DNA of 61,071 bases from Oscillospiraceae bacterium (GTDB taxonomy: Bacteria > Bacillota > Clostridia > Oscillospirales > Ruminococcaceae): NCBI GenBank assembly GCA_900768125.1, contig CAAGBS010000043.1, positions 1 through 61,071 of the forward strand, in the 5' to 3' direction. A program made the position numbers and the translations under genes. The notes beneath the pieces were generated by a model. It did no database searches and was not told where the DNA came from. It saw only the letters and a program-made list of their open reading frames with translations. Positions 23,642 through 31,809 of this stretch are shown here, one piece after another. Numbering within the stretch: the stretch's first letter is position 1; the number at the start of each line of letters is the position of its first letter.

Positions 23642-24823
23642 ATGAAGAAAAAGAACATCAAGATAAAGCATCGCAAATACAGCCTGTATCAGCGCAAGAA
23701 AAGCAAGGGACGGAAAGCGCTGACCATAATTCTGATGGTAATACTCATCGCGGGACTGTGCGTGCTCGGCTACGGGCTGGGCAGACCGCTGGTGGATTAT
23801 TTCAAGAACCGCGGGAACGAATCACAGCCGGAATCCGCGTGGACTCCTCCGGCGTCTGCCGAGACCTCCAACGCTTCCGGAGAGGGCACAGCGGAGAAGA
23901 CCGCAGAATCAGCCGAACCGACCGCCGAGCCCGAGACTGAAAAGGCAGTCAGCGCATTCATTCTGCCGGAGACCGCAGTGATAAGCTCCGAAAGCCTTAA
24001 CAGCGCGCTTGCTGCCGCGAAGAGCAACGGCTCAACAGACGTTGTGGTAACGCTCAAGGACGAGATCGGAAACTTCCTCTACAAGACAGGGCTGGAGGGC
24101 ATTCCCGAGACCCAGGTGACCGGAACCCTGACTGCGAAGCAGATAGCCGACATCGTAACAAAGGCGGGACTTACTCCCCACGCGCGGATAAACACCCTGC
24201 TGGACCGCACCTCGCAGACCTACAAGGGCAAGAGCATATGCTACATGATAGCGGACGGCGGTATCTGGCACGATTATTATGTTGACCGCGGCGGCAAATC
24301 CTGGCTCGACCCGTTCGAAAAGCCCACCGCAGACTACCTCTCGGATATCACCGCCGAGTTAGCGTCCGCAGGGTACACGGAAATTATCCTCGCCAACACG
24401 AAATATCCCGCGTTCAACCCGCAGGATTACTCCAACTTCCTGCGCCAGCTCAACATCTCAGATGAGACCGCCCGCCTGGAAGCGCTCTGGAACATCATAA
24501 CCGCCTGCCAGAAATCCGCCGGCGACAAGAAAATAACCATCGAGATGACCGACGACGAACTGTTCGCGGAAGACAAGGCGCTCACATCTGCCGAGGTCTC
24601 CGGCGACAAGGCGAAGCTGAAAACAGCGTCCATGCTGGTGGACTACTCCCCCGAGGACAAGACCGGCTACGCTGAAACAAAAGCGTTCATCGGCAGGCTT
24701 TCCGCCATGTATTCCGGTCAGGAATGGGCGGTGCGCATTGAGACCTCCGGGTTCTCAGCTGCGGCGCTGGAACAGGTGCGCAAGGCGTTTGCGGATTCCG
24801 GTATCACGGTGTTTTCTGAATAA
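23642..24823 (+). CDS. Membrane-anchored glycoside-hydrolase-like TIM-barrel protein
   Basis: The 393-residue protein starts with a very basic cytoplasmic tail and one helix (about residues 28-48), then a Pro/Ala/Glu/Thr-rich linker of about 50 residues and a C-terminal domain. That domain has the order HARINTLLDRT, DGGIWHDYY, SWLDPF and a strand ending ILANTKYP. This resembles the DUF4015 putative glycoside hydrolase pattern (Ari...Dg-W...W-DPy...fDYvRFP), although the catalytic-looking Asp of FDY is replaced by AN. It lies 30 bases after the RnfA-like gene and is probably on the same transcript. Enzymatic activity is uncertain. Confidence 0.6.
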   Translation: MKKKNIKIKHRKYSLYQRKKSKGRKALTIILMVILIAGLCVLGYGLGRPLVDYFKNRGNESQPESAWTPPASAETSNASGEGTAEKTAESAEPTAEPETEKAVSAFILPETAVISSESLNSALAAAKSNGSTDVVVTLKDEIGNFLYKTGLEGIPETQVTGTLTAKQIADIVTKAGLTPHARINTLLDRTSQTYKGKSICYMIADGGIWHDYYVDRGGKSWLDPFEKPTADYLSDITAELASAGYTEIILANTKYPAFNPQDYSNFLRQLNISDETARLEALWNIITACQKSAGDKKITIEMTDDELFAEDKALTSAEVSGDKAKLKTASMLVDYSPEDKTGYAETKAFIGRLSAMYSGQEWAVRIETSGFSAAALEQVRKAFADSGITVFSE

Positions 24824-24847
24824 TCGGTGAAAATTATGCCAGCCTAC

Positions 24848-24876
24848 TTGATTTTGTTCACCGTTTAGGTTATAAT
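24848..24876 (+). promoter_or_regulatory. Sigma-A promoter of yajC
   Basis: TTGATT (24848-24853) and TATAAT (24871-24876) are 17 bases apart, about 53 bases before yajC. Confidence 0.75.
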
Positions 24877-24929
24877 AATAAGGTACTATAAAATCATGCC
24901 GCCAAACCGGCATAAGTGGAGGACAACTA

Positions 24930-25325
24930 ATGACAACACTCGCAGTTATTTCTACCGCAGCAACATCAGCAGATGGAGGAGCCGGCGGCATTGCCAGCAT
25001 GCTCACCATGCTTATCCCTCTCGCACTCATCATCGTATTCTTCTATTTCTTCATTATCCGCCCGGAGAAGAAGCGCAATAAGGAAATGCAGAATATGCTC
25101 GACAGCATTCAGGTCGCAGACGAAGTTATCACTAACGGCGGAATCATCGGCAGAGTCCTTTCCGTAAAGGAAGACACCGTGCTCATCGAGACCGGCAGCG
25201 ACCGCACCAAGATACGCGTGCTCAAGTCCGCTATCGCAAAGAACAACACCGTCCACGAGGCTCCCGCTGAGGAAGCTCCCGCAAAGAAGAAGAAAAAGGG
25301 CGACAAGCCGGCGGAGATCAAGTAA
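24930..25325 (+). CDS. yajC: Preprotein translocase subunit YajC
   Basis: The 131-residue protein has one N-terminal membrane helix (about residues 24-46) ending in FFIIRPEKKRNKEMQ, followed by the YajC domain with GDEVITNGGIIGRV-like sequence (here VADEVITNGGIIGRV). A Lys/Glu/Ala-rich tail ends the protein. YajC associates with SecDF and the Sec translocon. The gene has its own promoter and a strong terminator. The convergent TIGR04086 and YlbJ genes downstream match a neighbourhood often seen in Clostridia. Confidence 0.93.
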   Translation: MTTLAVISTAATSADGGAGGIASMLTMLIPLALIIVFFYFFIIRPEKKRNKEMQNMLDSIQVADEVITNGGIIGRVLSVKEDTVLIETGSDRTKIRVLKSAIAKNNTVHEAPAEEAPAKKKKKGDKPAEIK

Positions 25326-25341
25326 TACCTATAGTAATTTG

Positions 25342-25386
25342 AAAAGCAGGTAAGGAATTATTATATTCTTTGCCTGCTTTTTTTAT
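25342..25386 (+). terminator. yajC terminator
   Basis: AAAGCAGG and CCTGCTTT form the base of a long stem, extended by G-U pairs, and a run of seven T follows. Confidence 0.85.
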
Positions 25387-25396
25387 TCAGAATTTA

Positions 25397-26479
25397 TTAT
25401 TCTACTCTTTCCAAGATATTATCGCTTTTTTTCCCAACGCTGAGTATCAATATCCCCGCCATTATCAGCACGCAGACCGACAGCCCGGCGTTCACTGAGA
25501 ACAGTCTCCCGGCAGGCTCGGTGTTCGCTGAATACGCCTCCGCTGCCGCCGCGAACTTCCCCGCCGGCACGGAGAGCAGTCCGCTGACCAGCGCCGCCGG
25601 AACGCGGGATATCAGCAGCGGTCTCAGCGAGAACTTCCCTCCGGTCAGCGCCGTGACCTGCAGAAGAACGCACACTCCCCCGAACGACAGCGCCGCCGCG
25701 CACAGCGAAGCCGAGATGCCGCTCGGAACAAGCTCCCGCACCCGGGTGACATCCAGCAGCGCCGGAAGCAGCCTTTCAGAGTTATCGCCAAGCCCCAGAC
25801 CGCCGAGCAGCCAGCCGGCAAGCCCCGTCACACCGAAAACATTCAGCACAGCAGTCACCGCCGCAAATGCAGCCGACATCGTGCAGACTGTATACATCAC
25901 CCGCGCTCCGCTGTCTATCGAAGCAATGAAACAGTCCGCGCTGAGGTCGGCGCACGTTTCGCTTCCGGAAAGCTGTATAGGCTTCCCCGCACGGCAGACC
26001 ACGATCGCTGTCAGCAGCGAGGCGGAAAAGCACGCCGCGAATATAACTCCCCCAGCCGCCGCGCTACCGAATACCTGCAGTCCCGCGGTGCCTATCACGA
26101 AAGACGGACCGCTCCCGTAGCAGCAGCACATCAGCCGCGAAGCGTCCCTGCGGTCCAGCCTGCCGGATTTCACAAGACCGGTGAGGAGCCTGGCGCCCAC
26201 CGGATATCCCCCGATATTCGACAGCAGGAACACCGCGCAAAGCTCCTCAGGTAGCCTCAGCAGCTTGGAAAGCGGCAAGGTCAGCGGTCGGAGCGCTATG
26301 CGGTAAAGCCCGCTGCGCTGCAGATACACCGCCAGCACCGTGAACGCAAATAGCGCAGGTATCACGACCTCAAGGCAGCCCTCCAGCGAGCTTCTCACCG
26401 CACCGGAAAGTTCCGCGGGTCTTATCATTATGCAGACCCCCGCGCACAGTGCCAGCGCGGTGATAAGGTATTTCCGCAT
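25397..26479 (-). CDS. ylbJ: Sporulation integral membrane protein YlbJ-like
   Basis: The 360-residue protein has about eight hydrophobic helices and the nucleoside-recognition (Gate) pattern typical of YlbJ: IPALFAFTVLA, SNIGGYPVGARLLTGL, and CCCYGSGPSFVIGTAG. In Bacillus, YlbJ is expressed in the mother cell and needed for heat-resistant spores. The gene starts 3 bases after the TIGR04086 gene and is clearly co-transcribed. Presence of this gene suggests a spore-forming lineage, although it can persist in non-sporulating relatives. Confidence 0.85.
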   Translation of the reverse strand: MRKYLITALALCAGVCIMIRPAELSGAVRSSLEGCLEVVIPALFAFTVLAVYLQRSGLYRIALRPLTLPLSKLLRLPEELCAVFLLSNIGGYPVGARLLTGLVKSGRLDRRDASRLMCCCYGSGPSFVIGTAGLQVFGSAAAGGVIFAACFSASLLTAIVVCRAGKPIQLSGSETCADLSADCFIASIDSGARVMYTVCTMSAAFAAVTAVLNVFGVTGLAGWLLGGLGLGDNSERLLPALLDVTRVRELVPSGISASLCAAALSFGGVCVLLQVTALTGGKFSLRPLLISRVPAALVSGLLSVPAGKFAAAAEAYSANTEPAGRLFSVNAGLSVCVLIMAGILILSVGKKSDNILERVE

Positions 26480-26482
26480 TGC

Positions 26483-26863
26483 CTACTTCTCCGGGGAGTT
26501 CACACCGGAAACTCCACCCGCTGCCGCAAACCCTATGCACAGCGCCAGCTTTATGGGGAGCATTCCGCTGCCCGCCCAGCCGAATAACAGCGAGACCAGC
26601 ACCAGCGGTATGCAGTACATCAAGCCGCAGACCGCACCGGTTTTCAGCCCGCTGCGCCTGCGCTGCCTGCCGGCAGTCCTCCCGCAGAGGAAGCTGCCGA
26701 ATGCCGCCGCCGGGACCGCAGCCAGCCACGCAAGCCCGCCGTCCGCACCTGTAAGCCACAGCAGCAGCGCGCCCGCCGCAGATATCCCGAGGGTCAGCAG
26801 GTATCCTGCCGCAAGTCCCGCGCCGAATGGAAGAAGTCGGGAACGTTTTATCTTTCTGCGCAT
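26483..26863 (-). CDS. TIGR04086 family membrane protein
   Basis: The 126-residue protein has a basic N-terminus and four hydrophobic helices with many small residues, matching the TIGR04086/YrzE family. Members are often found near yajC and sporulation genes in Clostridia, as here. The ribosome site AAAGGGTGATG precedes the ATG. Function is unknown. It is the first gene of a two-gene unit with ylbJ. I see no consensus promoter; the leader holds the dyad at 26943-26957. Confidence 0.7.
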   Translation of the reverse strand: MRRKIKRSRLLPFGAGLAAGYLLTLGISAAGALLLWLTGADGGLAWLAAVPAAAFGSFLCGRTAGRQRRRSGLKTGAVCGLMYCIPLVLVSLLFGWAGSGMLPIKLALCIGFAAAGGVSGVNSPEK

Positions 26864-26942
26864 GTCATCACCCTTTTTTCTGAAATGTCATCAAATGTAT
26901 ATGCCGCACTTGTCCGCTTTATGGCTTCATTTATTCGTTATA

Positions 26943-26957
26943 TGTGAATTGTTCACA
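26943..26957. promoter_or_regulatory. Operator-like dyad in divergent intergenic region
   Basis: TGTGAA, a TTG centre and TTCACA form a perfect 6-bp inverted repeat between the divergent TIGR04086 and PocR-domain genes. It lies about 50 bases upstream of the PocR gene -35 box. A role as operator is inference. Confidence 0.3.
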
Positions 26958-27008
26958 ATATTTTCACCTGAAAATAGCTGCGCTTTGCTAAATTTAGCAG
27001 AAAACCCC

Positions 27009-27037
27009 TTGATTTATTCTTGAAGATATTGTATAAT
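27009..27037 (+). promoter_or_regulatory. Sigma-A promoter of the PocR-fucO unit
   Basis: TTGATT (27009-27014) and TATAAT (27032-27037) are 17 bases apart, 62 bases upstream of the start at 27100. Confidence 0.78.
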
Positions 27038-27099
27038 ATATGTAAACAAAAGTGAGGACTGTTTTTTCAGCACTCATCAAATAAAAAGGAGAACTCACA

Positions 27100-28116
27100 A
27101 TGGATATCAATAACATCACACTGCTCGACGTAATAGACAGACGTACTCTTCAGAACTTACAGGACGCATTTGCAGCAGCAACAGGTATGGCTGCTCTCGC
27201 TACTGACGACAACGGCCCGGTCACCGAGGGCAGCAACTTCACAGACTTCTGCATGAAGCTTACACGCAAATCCCACGTTGGCGCGGAGCAGTGCAACCAC
27301 TGCGACCTGAAGGGCGGCGAGGAGGCCAGCCGCACCGGAAAGCCCTCCGTGTACTATTGCTCCAACGGCCTGATGGACTTTGCCGCTCCCGTTATCGTTA
27401 ACGGAAAGCACATCGGCTCCCTCATCGGCGGTCAGGTGCTGCCTGAAGCTCCGGACGAAGCCAAATTCCGCAAGATTGCAGACGAGCTCGGTATAGACGA
27501 GGACGAATACATAGCAGCCCTGAAAAAAGTCAAGATCGTTCCAAAGCGCCAGATAGAAGCTGCGGCAAACCTGCTGTGGCAGATGGCGAACGCACTGTCC
27601 GAGGTCGGATATCAGCGCCTTATCGCACTGGAGAGCCAGAGAAGCAAGGAAGACACCATCAAGGAAGTTGACAAGAAATTCAATGAGATCGACAACAAAA
27701 TGGCTGACGTTGTCACCAATATCCAGAACCTGGAGAATGTATTCGGCGCTATCAAGGATTCCGCAGCTTCCTCCACAAAGGCTGTTGAGAGCACTGACGG
27801 CATCGTAAAGGCTATCGAAAACGCTTCCACTCAGCTTACGCTGATAGGATTCAACGCTTCCATCGAAGCGAAGCGCGCAGGCGCTGCAGGCGCAGGCTTC
27901 AACGTTATCGCGCAGGAAGTCCGCACGCTCGCCGACAAGAACACCAAGCAGGCTAACGAGGTAGAGAATACCCTTAACGAGATCAAGAAAGCGATCACCG
28001 GTATCAACGCGCAGCTGAAGAACTGCAATTCTGAGATTCAGAAGAATGTTGACGTTCTTGAGAGCCTCAAGGAACTTGTTGACCAGGCAAGCGTACAGGT
28101 CAAGAACCTTCACTGA
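27100..28116 (+). CDS. PocR-domain sensor with short chemoreceptor signalling domain
   Basis: The 338-residue soluble protein has an N-terminal PocR sensory domain (about residues 8-175) with a cysteine set C-x(n)-C-NHC (GAEQCNHCDLKGG) and YYCSNGLMDFAAPVIV. A coiled-coil of about 160 residues follows, containing IGFNASIEAKRAG and GFNVIAQEVRTLADKN, which match the methyl-accepting chemotaxis hairpin tip, although the coil is short. There is no membrane helix. In Salmonella the PocR domain senses 1,2-propanediol. The next gene encodes lactaldehyde reductase, which produces that compound, so sensing of propanediol or lactaldehyde is a reasonable inference. Confidence 0.8.
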   Translation: MDINNITLLDVIDRRTLQNLQDAFAAATGMAALATDDNGPVTEGSNFTDFCMKLTRKSHVGAEQCNHCDLKGGEEASRTGKPSVYYCSNGLMDFAAPVIVNGKHIGSLIGGQVLPEAPDEAKFRKIADELGIDEDEYIAALKKVKIVPKRQIEAAANLLWQMANALSEVGYQRLIALESQRSKEDTIKEVDKKFNEIDNKMADVVTNIQNLENVFGAIKDSAASSTKAVESTDGIVKAIENASTQLTLIGFNASIEAKRAGAAGAGFNVIAQEVRTLADKNTKQANEVENTLNEIKKAITGINAQLKNCNSEIQKNVDVLESLKELVDQASVQVKNLH

Positions 28117-28177
28117 AGACTGAGACAGCGTCCGCTGTTCAGATAAATGATTTCCAATGAGAAAGGAAAAAACCATC

Positions 28178-29326
28178 ATGGCAAACAGATTTGTACTCAA
28201 CGAAACATCTTATCATGGCGCAGGGGCAATCGCCAACATCGCTGTAGAAGCGAAGAACAGAGCATTCAAGAAAGCATTTGTCTGCTCCGACCCCGACCTC
28301 ATCAAGTTCGGCGTGACCAAGAAGGTGCTCGATGTTCTGGACAAGGACGGTCTTGCTTACGAGGTTTACGACAATATTAAGCCCAATCCCACCATTGAGA
28401 ATGTTCAGACCGGCGTTGAAGCATTCAAGAAAAGCGGCGCTGATTACCTTATCGCCATCGGCGGCGGTTCTTCCATGGATACCGCAAAGGCTATCGGTAT
28501 CATCATCAACAACCCTGAGTTCGCTGACGTGCGCTCCCTGGAGGGCGTTGCACCCACAAAGAAACCCTCAGTTCCGATAATTGCAGTCCCCACCACTGCC
28601 GGCACCGCCGCTGAGGTTACTATCAACTACGTTATAACCGATGTTGAAAAGAACCGCAAGATGGTATGCGTTGACCCGCACGATATCCCTGTAGTAGCAG
28701 TTGTTGACCCTGAAATGATGGCTTCAATGCCCAAGGGACTGACCGCAGCCACCGGCATGGACGCACTGACCCACGCGATCGAGGGCTACATCACAAAGGC
28801 AGCCTGGGAACTTTCCGATATGTTCCACCTCAAGGCTATCGAGATAATTTCCAGATCGCTCCGCGGCGCAGTTGCTAACACTCCCGAGGGACGCGAGGGC
28901 ATGGCGCTCGGTCAGTATGTTGCAGGTATGGGCTTCTCCAACGTAGGTTTGGGTATCGTTCATTCGATGGCACACCCGCTCGGCGCGCTGTATGACACTC
29001 CCCACGGCGTTGCTAACGCGATAATCCTGCCGACCGTTATGGAGTACAACGCTCCCTGCACCGGCGAGAAGTATCGCGACATCGCAAAGGCTATGGGCGT
29101 TGAGGGCACCGAGAAGATGACCCAGGAAGAGTACAGAAAGGCAGCCGTTGACGCAGTAAAGCAGCTGTCCCATGACGTAGGAATCCCTGCAAACCTCAAG
29201 GATATCGTAAAGCCTGAGGATATTCCGTTCCTCGCTCAGTCCGCTTACGATGACGCTTGCAGACCCGGCAACCCGCGTGATACCTCTGTTGAGGAAATTA
29301 CCGAACTTTATAAGAGCCTGCTGTAA
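28178..29326 (+). CDS. fucO: Lactaldehyde reductase (iron-containing alcohol dehydrogenase)
   Basis: The 382-residue enzyme reduces L-lactaldehyde to 1,2-propanediol with NADH during fucose or rhamnose fermentation. Family marks are GGGSSMDTAKAIG for NAD binding, VPTTAGTAAEVT, and the metal ligands in TGMDALTHAIE and HSMAHPLGALYDTPHG. The length is standard for FucO. I use the ATG at 28178 with GAAAGGA upstream. It follows the PocR sensor by 61 bases and is ended by a strong terminator. No fucose or rhamnose catabolic genes lie in the window, so the substrate is inferred from family and the PocR neighbour. Confidence 0.88.
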   Translation: MANRFVLNETSYHGAGAIANIAVEAKNRAFKKAFVCSDPDLIKFGVTKKVLDVLDKDGLAYEVYDNIKPNPTIENVQTGVEAFKKSGADYLIAIGGGSSMDTAKAIGIIINNPEFADVRSLEGVAPTKKPSVPIIAVPTTAGTAAEVTINYVITDVEKNRKMVCVDPHDIPVVAVVDPEMMASMPKGLTAATGMDALTHAIEGYITKAAWELSDMFHLKAIEIISRSLRGAVANTPEGREGMALGQYVAGMGFSNVGLGIVHSMAHPLGALYDTPHGVANAIILPTVMEYNAPCTGEKYRDIAKAMGVEGTEKMTQEEYRKAAVDAVKQLSHDVGIPANLKDIVKPEDIPFLAQSAYDDACRPGNPRDTSVEEITELYKSLL

Positions 29327-29345
29327 TTGATAAGTACATAGTTTA

Positions 29346-29374
29346 CTCCCCCGGTTTGCGCCGGGGGAATTTTT
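29346..29374 (+). terminator. fucO terminator
   Basis: CCCCCGG and CCGGGGG form the stem, followed by AATTTTTATT. It overlaps the end of the convergent zinc-ribbon gene. Confidence 0.88.
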
Positions 29375-29375
29375 A

Positions 29376-30053
29376 TTATTCAGATAAATAAATTCTATTA
29401 AGTATAAATTGACCGACACTTAAAATAAATATTATTATTGAAGTAGGAGAAATAGAAACGTCAACATAATGCCCAAACCAAGAAGAGAAAACTATATTAA
29501 AAATAATAATTCCAATACTTAGCGCAATACACGAAGCTGAGGAATATACTGAGTAAACATATCCAAAATGTACTTTAGTACTTTGTCCGCTTCTAAAAGT
29601 ATATGTGGATAAGTTATATAGAAAATAAATAACACACCACGCAATCAATGCGCAAATAAGAACCCCTATAAAAATTGCAACTCCATTGATAGAATCACTA
29701 GCATTTCGGGAGTACTCACTTTGTAGTAAATAGCCTACATGCTCAAGGATATCTGACTTTTTAAACAAATCAAAAACAGTAAATGACTGACTATAACCAA
29801 TATAATTATTGCCTAAACTCAATGTTAGTAAAGGAGTAAATGATAACGCTATTATTCCAATTTGCATAGCAAAAGCAATAATAGAAAAAAACTTAGCATT
29901 TGGAACTTCAAACTCTGGGATAGATTGTTTTTTAACTGTCACAGACGATGTTAAAGTTGAATTATCAACAATTTTTTCAGCTTGATCCATCCCACAAAAA
30001 CCGCAAAATTTTGCACCGTCTGAGAGAGGCTTACCACAATATTTACAATACAT
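29376..30053 (-). CDS. Zinc-ribbon membrane protein, AT-rich
   Basis: The 225-residue protein starts with a zinc ribbon, CKYCG...CGFCG (Cys3, Cys6, Cys17, Cys20), then a 35-residue polar linker and about four hydrophobic helices. Such zinc_ribbon_2 plus membrane proteins are common in Clostridia and uncharacterised. The coding region is far more AT-rich than its neighbours, uses many AAT/ATA codons, and is followed by a similarly AT-rich XRE regulator, which suggests a recent transfer. It has a near-consensus promoter of its own. Confidence 0.75.
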   Translation of the reverse strand: MYCKYCGKPLSDGAKFCGFCGMDQAEKIVDNSTLTSSVTVKKQSIPEFEVPNAKFFSIIAFAMQIGIIALSFTPLLTLSLGNNYIGYSQSFTVFDLFKKSDILEHVGYLLQSEYSRNASDSINGVAIFIGVLICALIAWCVIYFLYNLSTYTFRSGQSTKVHFGYVYSVYSSASCIALSIGIIIFNIVFSSWFGHYVDVSISPTSIIIFILSVGQFILNRIYLSE

Positions 30054-30082
30054 AAATTACATCTCCCCTATGTTTTTATTAA

Positions 30083-30111
30083 ATTATAGCACAAAATGGT
30101 CAATATGTCAA
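30083..30111 (-). promoter_or_regulatory. Sigma-A promoter of the zinc-ribbon gene
   Basis: On the minus strand TTGACA (30106-30111) and TATAAT (30083-30088) are 17 bases apart. Confidence 0.75.
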
Positions 30112-30171
30112 TAGCCCATTTTGTTCTAGAATATAATATTATTAATTCTTCGACATTAGGAGGTTAATAAT

Positions 30172-30381
30172 ATGTATAAGTTGAAATATCTAAGGGAAAG
30201 CGAACTATTGACACAGAAACAAGTCGCAGAGAAAATCTTCTGTGGACAACGTGCATACTCTTATTATGAAACCGGCGAGCGAGATATCCCCACCCAGACC
30301 CTGATCCACCTGGCGGACTTCTACAATGTCTCGGTTGATTTCATTCTCGGCAGAACAGAAAATCCGAAGATGAACAAATAA
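30172..30381 (+). CDS. XRE-family helix-turn-helix regulator
   Basis: The 69-residue protein is a single HTH_3 domain: LRESELLTQKQVAEKI, then YSYYETGERDIPTQTLI and the typical ending FYNVSVDFILGRT. An AGGAGG site lies 8 bases before the ATG. It is divergent from the zinc-ribbon gene, separated by 118 AT-rich bases with that gene's promoter, so it may control it. The first half is AT-rich and the second half closer to the chromosome. Confidence 0.88.
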   Translation: MYKLKYLRESELLTQKQVAEKIFCGQRAYSYYETGERDIPTQTLIHLADFYNVSVDFILGRTENPKMNK

Positions 30382-30396
30382 CCGCATAACACAAAA

Positions 30397-30420
30397 ACCG
30401 CTCCCCTTTCGGGAAGCGGT
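30397..30420 (-). terminator. tuf terminator
   Basis: ACCGCT-CCC and GGG-AGCGGT form the stem. On the minus strand it is followed by TTTTTG, so it mainly ends tuf; it may also end the XRE gene. Confidence 0.8.
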
Positions 30421-30458
30421 CTTATTATTGAAGTGGAGTGTTTCCAGTTCAGCGGGAA

Positions 30459-31661
30459 TTAGCCGTTGATCTTGGTAACAACGCCGGAACCTACGGTTCT
30501 GCCACCCTCACGGATAGCGAAACGCAGACCCTCTTCGATTGCGATAGGAGTGATGAGCTCAACGTCCATAACTACGTTATCGCCAGGCATGCACATTTCC
30601 TTGTCAGCAGGCAGGGTGATTACGCCGGTAACGTCGGTAGTTCTGAAGAAGAACTGCGGACGGTAGTTGGAAACGAACGGAGTATGACGACCGCCCTCTT
30701 CCTTCTTAAGAACGTAAACCTGACCAGTGAACTTGGTGTGCGGATGGATAGAACCGGGCTTGCAGAGAACCTGACCACGCTCGATATCGGTACGGTTGAT
30801 ACCACGGAGCAGAGCGCCGATGTTATAACCAGCAACTGCCTCGTCCAGGGTCTTTCTGAACATCTCAAGACCAGTAACAACGGTGGACTTGGGCTCATCG
30901 GTAAGACCAGTGATCTCAACGGTATCGTTAACCTTAACAACACCACGCTCAACTCTACCAGTTGCAACGGTACCACGGCCGGTGATGGTCATAGTATCCT
31001 CAACAGGCATGAGGAACGGCTTGTTCTCATCACGCTCAGGAGCAGGAATGTACTCGTCAACAGCGTCCATGAGCTCCTTGATGCACTGATACTCAGGAGC
31101 GTTCGGATCGGTAGAAGTGCAGTCCAGAGCAACCTTAGCGGAACCACGGATAACAGGAACGTCATCGCCGGGGAAGTCGTTCTGAGTCAGAACGTCACGG
31201 ATATCCATCTCTACGAGGTCGAGCAGCTCAGGATCGTCAACGTCATCGCACTTGTTGATGAATACAACGATTGCAGGAACGCCTACCTGACGAGCCAGAA
31301 GGATGTGCTCCTTGGTCTGAGCCATAGGGCCATCAGTACCAGCAACAACGAGGATAGCGCCGTCCATCTGAGCAGCACCGGTGATCATGTTCTTGATATA
31401 GTCAGCATGGCCGGGGCAGTCAACGTGAGCGTAGTGACGCTTCTCAGTCTCATACTCAACGTGAGCGGTATTGATTGTGATACCACGCTCTCTCTCCTCC
31501 GGAGCCTTATCGATCTGATCGTAAGCTTCGAACTTAGCCTTACCCTGAAGAGACAGCCACTTGGTGATAGCTGCGGTTGTGGTGGTCTTGCCGTGGTCTA
31601 CGTGACCGATGGTGCCGATGTTTACATGGGGCTTAGTGGAATTATAATGTTCCTTTGCCAT
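30459..31661 (-). CDS. tuf: Elongation factor Tu
   Basis: The 400-residue GTPase delivers aminoacyl-tRNA to the ribosome. G motifs are GHVDHGKT, DCPGHADYIKNM and NKCD. Domains II and III follow in the standard order, ending VGSGVVTKING. The start is the ATG at 31661 behind AAGGAGG; upstream in-frame codons to 31763 fall over the promoter. It is last in the block after fusA but also has its own promoter and a leader hairpin (31694-31714), so its dose can exceed that of the other genes. Confidence 0.98.
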   Translation of the reverse strand: MAKEHYNSTKPHVNIGTIGHVDHGKTTTTAAITKWLSLQGKAKFEAYDQIDKAPEERERGITINTAHVEYETEKRHYAHVDCPGHADYIKNMITGAAQMDGAILVVAGTDGPMAQTKEHILLARQVGVPAIVVFINKCDDVDDPELLDLVEMDIRDVLTQNDFPGDDVPVIRGSAKVALDCTSTDPNAPEYQCIKELMDAVDEYIPAPERDENKPFLMPVEDTMTITGRGTVATGRVERGVVKVNDTVEITGLTDEPKSTVVTGLEMFRKTLDEAVAGYNIGALLRGINRTDIERGQVLCKPGSIHPHTKFTGQVYVLKKEEGGRHTPFVSNYRPQFFFRTTDVTGVITLPADKEMCMPGDNVVMDVELITPIAIEEGLRFAIREGGRTVGSGVVTKING

Positions 31662-31693
31662 TGGTATTTCCTCCTTAATAGGTGATATCTGGT

Positions 31694-31714
31694 GTCCCCC
31701 ATTGGGCGGGGGAC
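31694..31714 (-). other. GC-rich leader hairpin upstream of tuf
   Basis: GTCCCCC and GGGGGAC form a 7-bp stem in the 5' leader of tuf, 33-53 bases before the start. No U-tract follows, so it is more likely a stabilising or processing structure than a terminator. Confidence 0.5.
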
Positions 31715-31734
31715 GCCGTAATTTCAGTAATAAT

Positions 31735-31763
31735 ATTGTAACATCTTTCCGCGAAAAAATCAA
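31735..31763 (-). promoter_or_regulatory. Internal promoter of tuf
   Basis: On the minus strand TTGATT (31758-31763) and TACAAT (31735-31740) are 17 bases apart, in the gap between fusA and tuf. Confidence 0.65.
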
Positions 31764-31809
31764 GTAGTTTCGCAGAAAAAATGAGCTGAGAGTGCAAATT
31801 TATGCGGAA

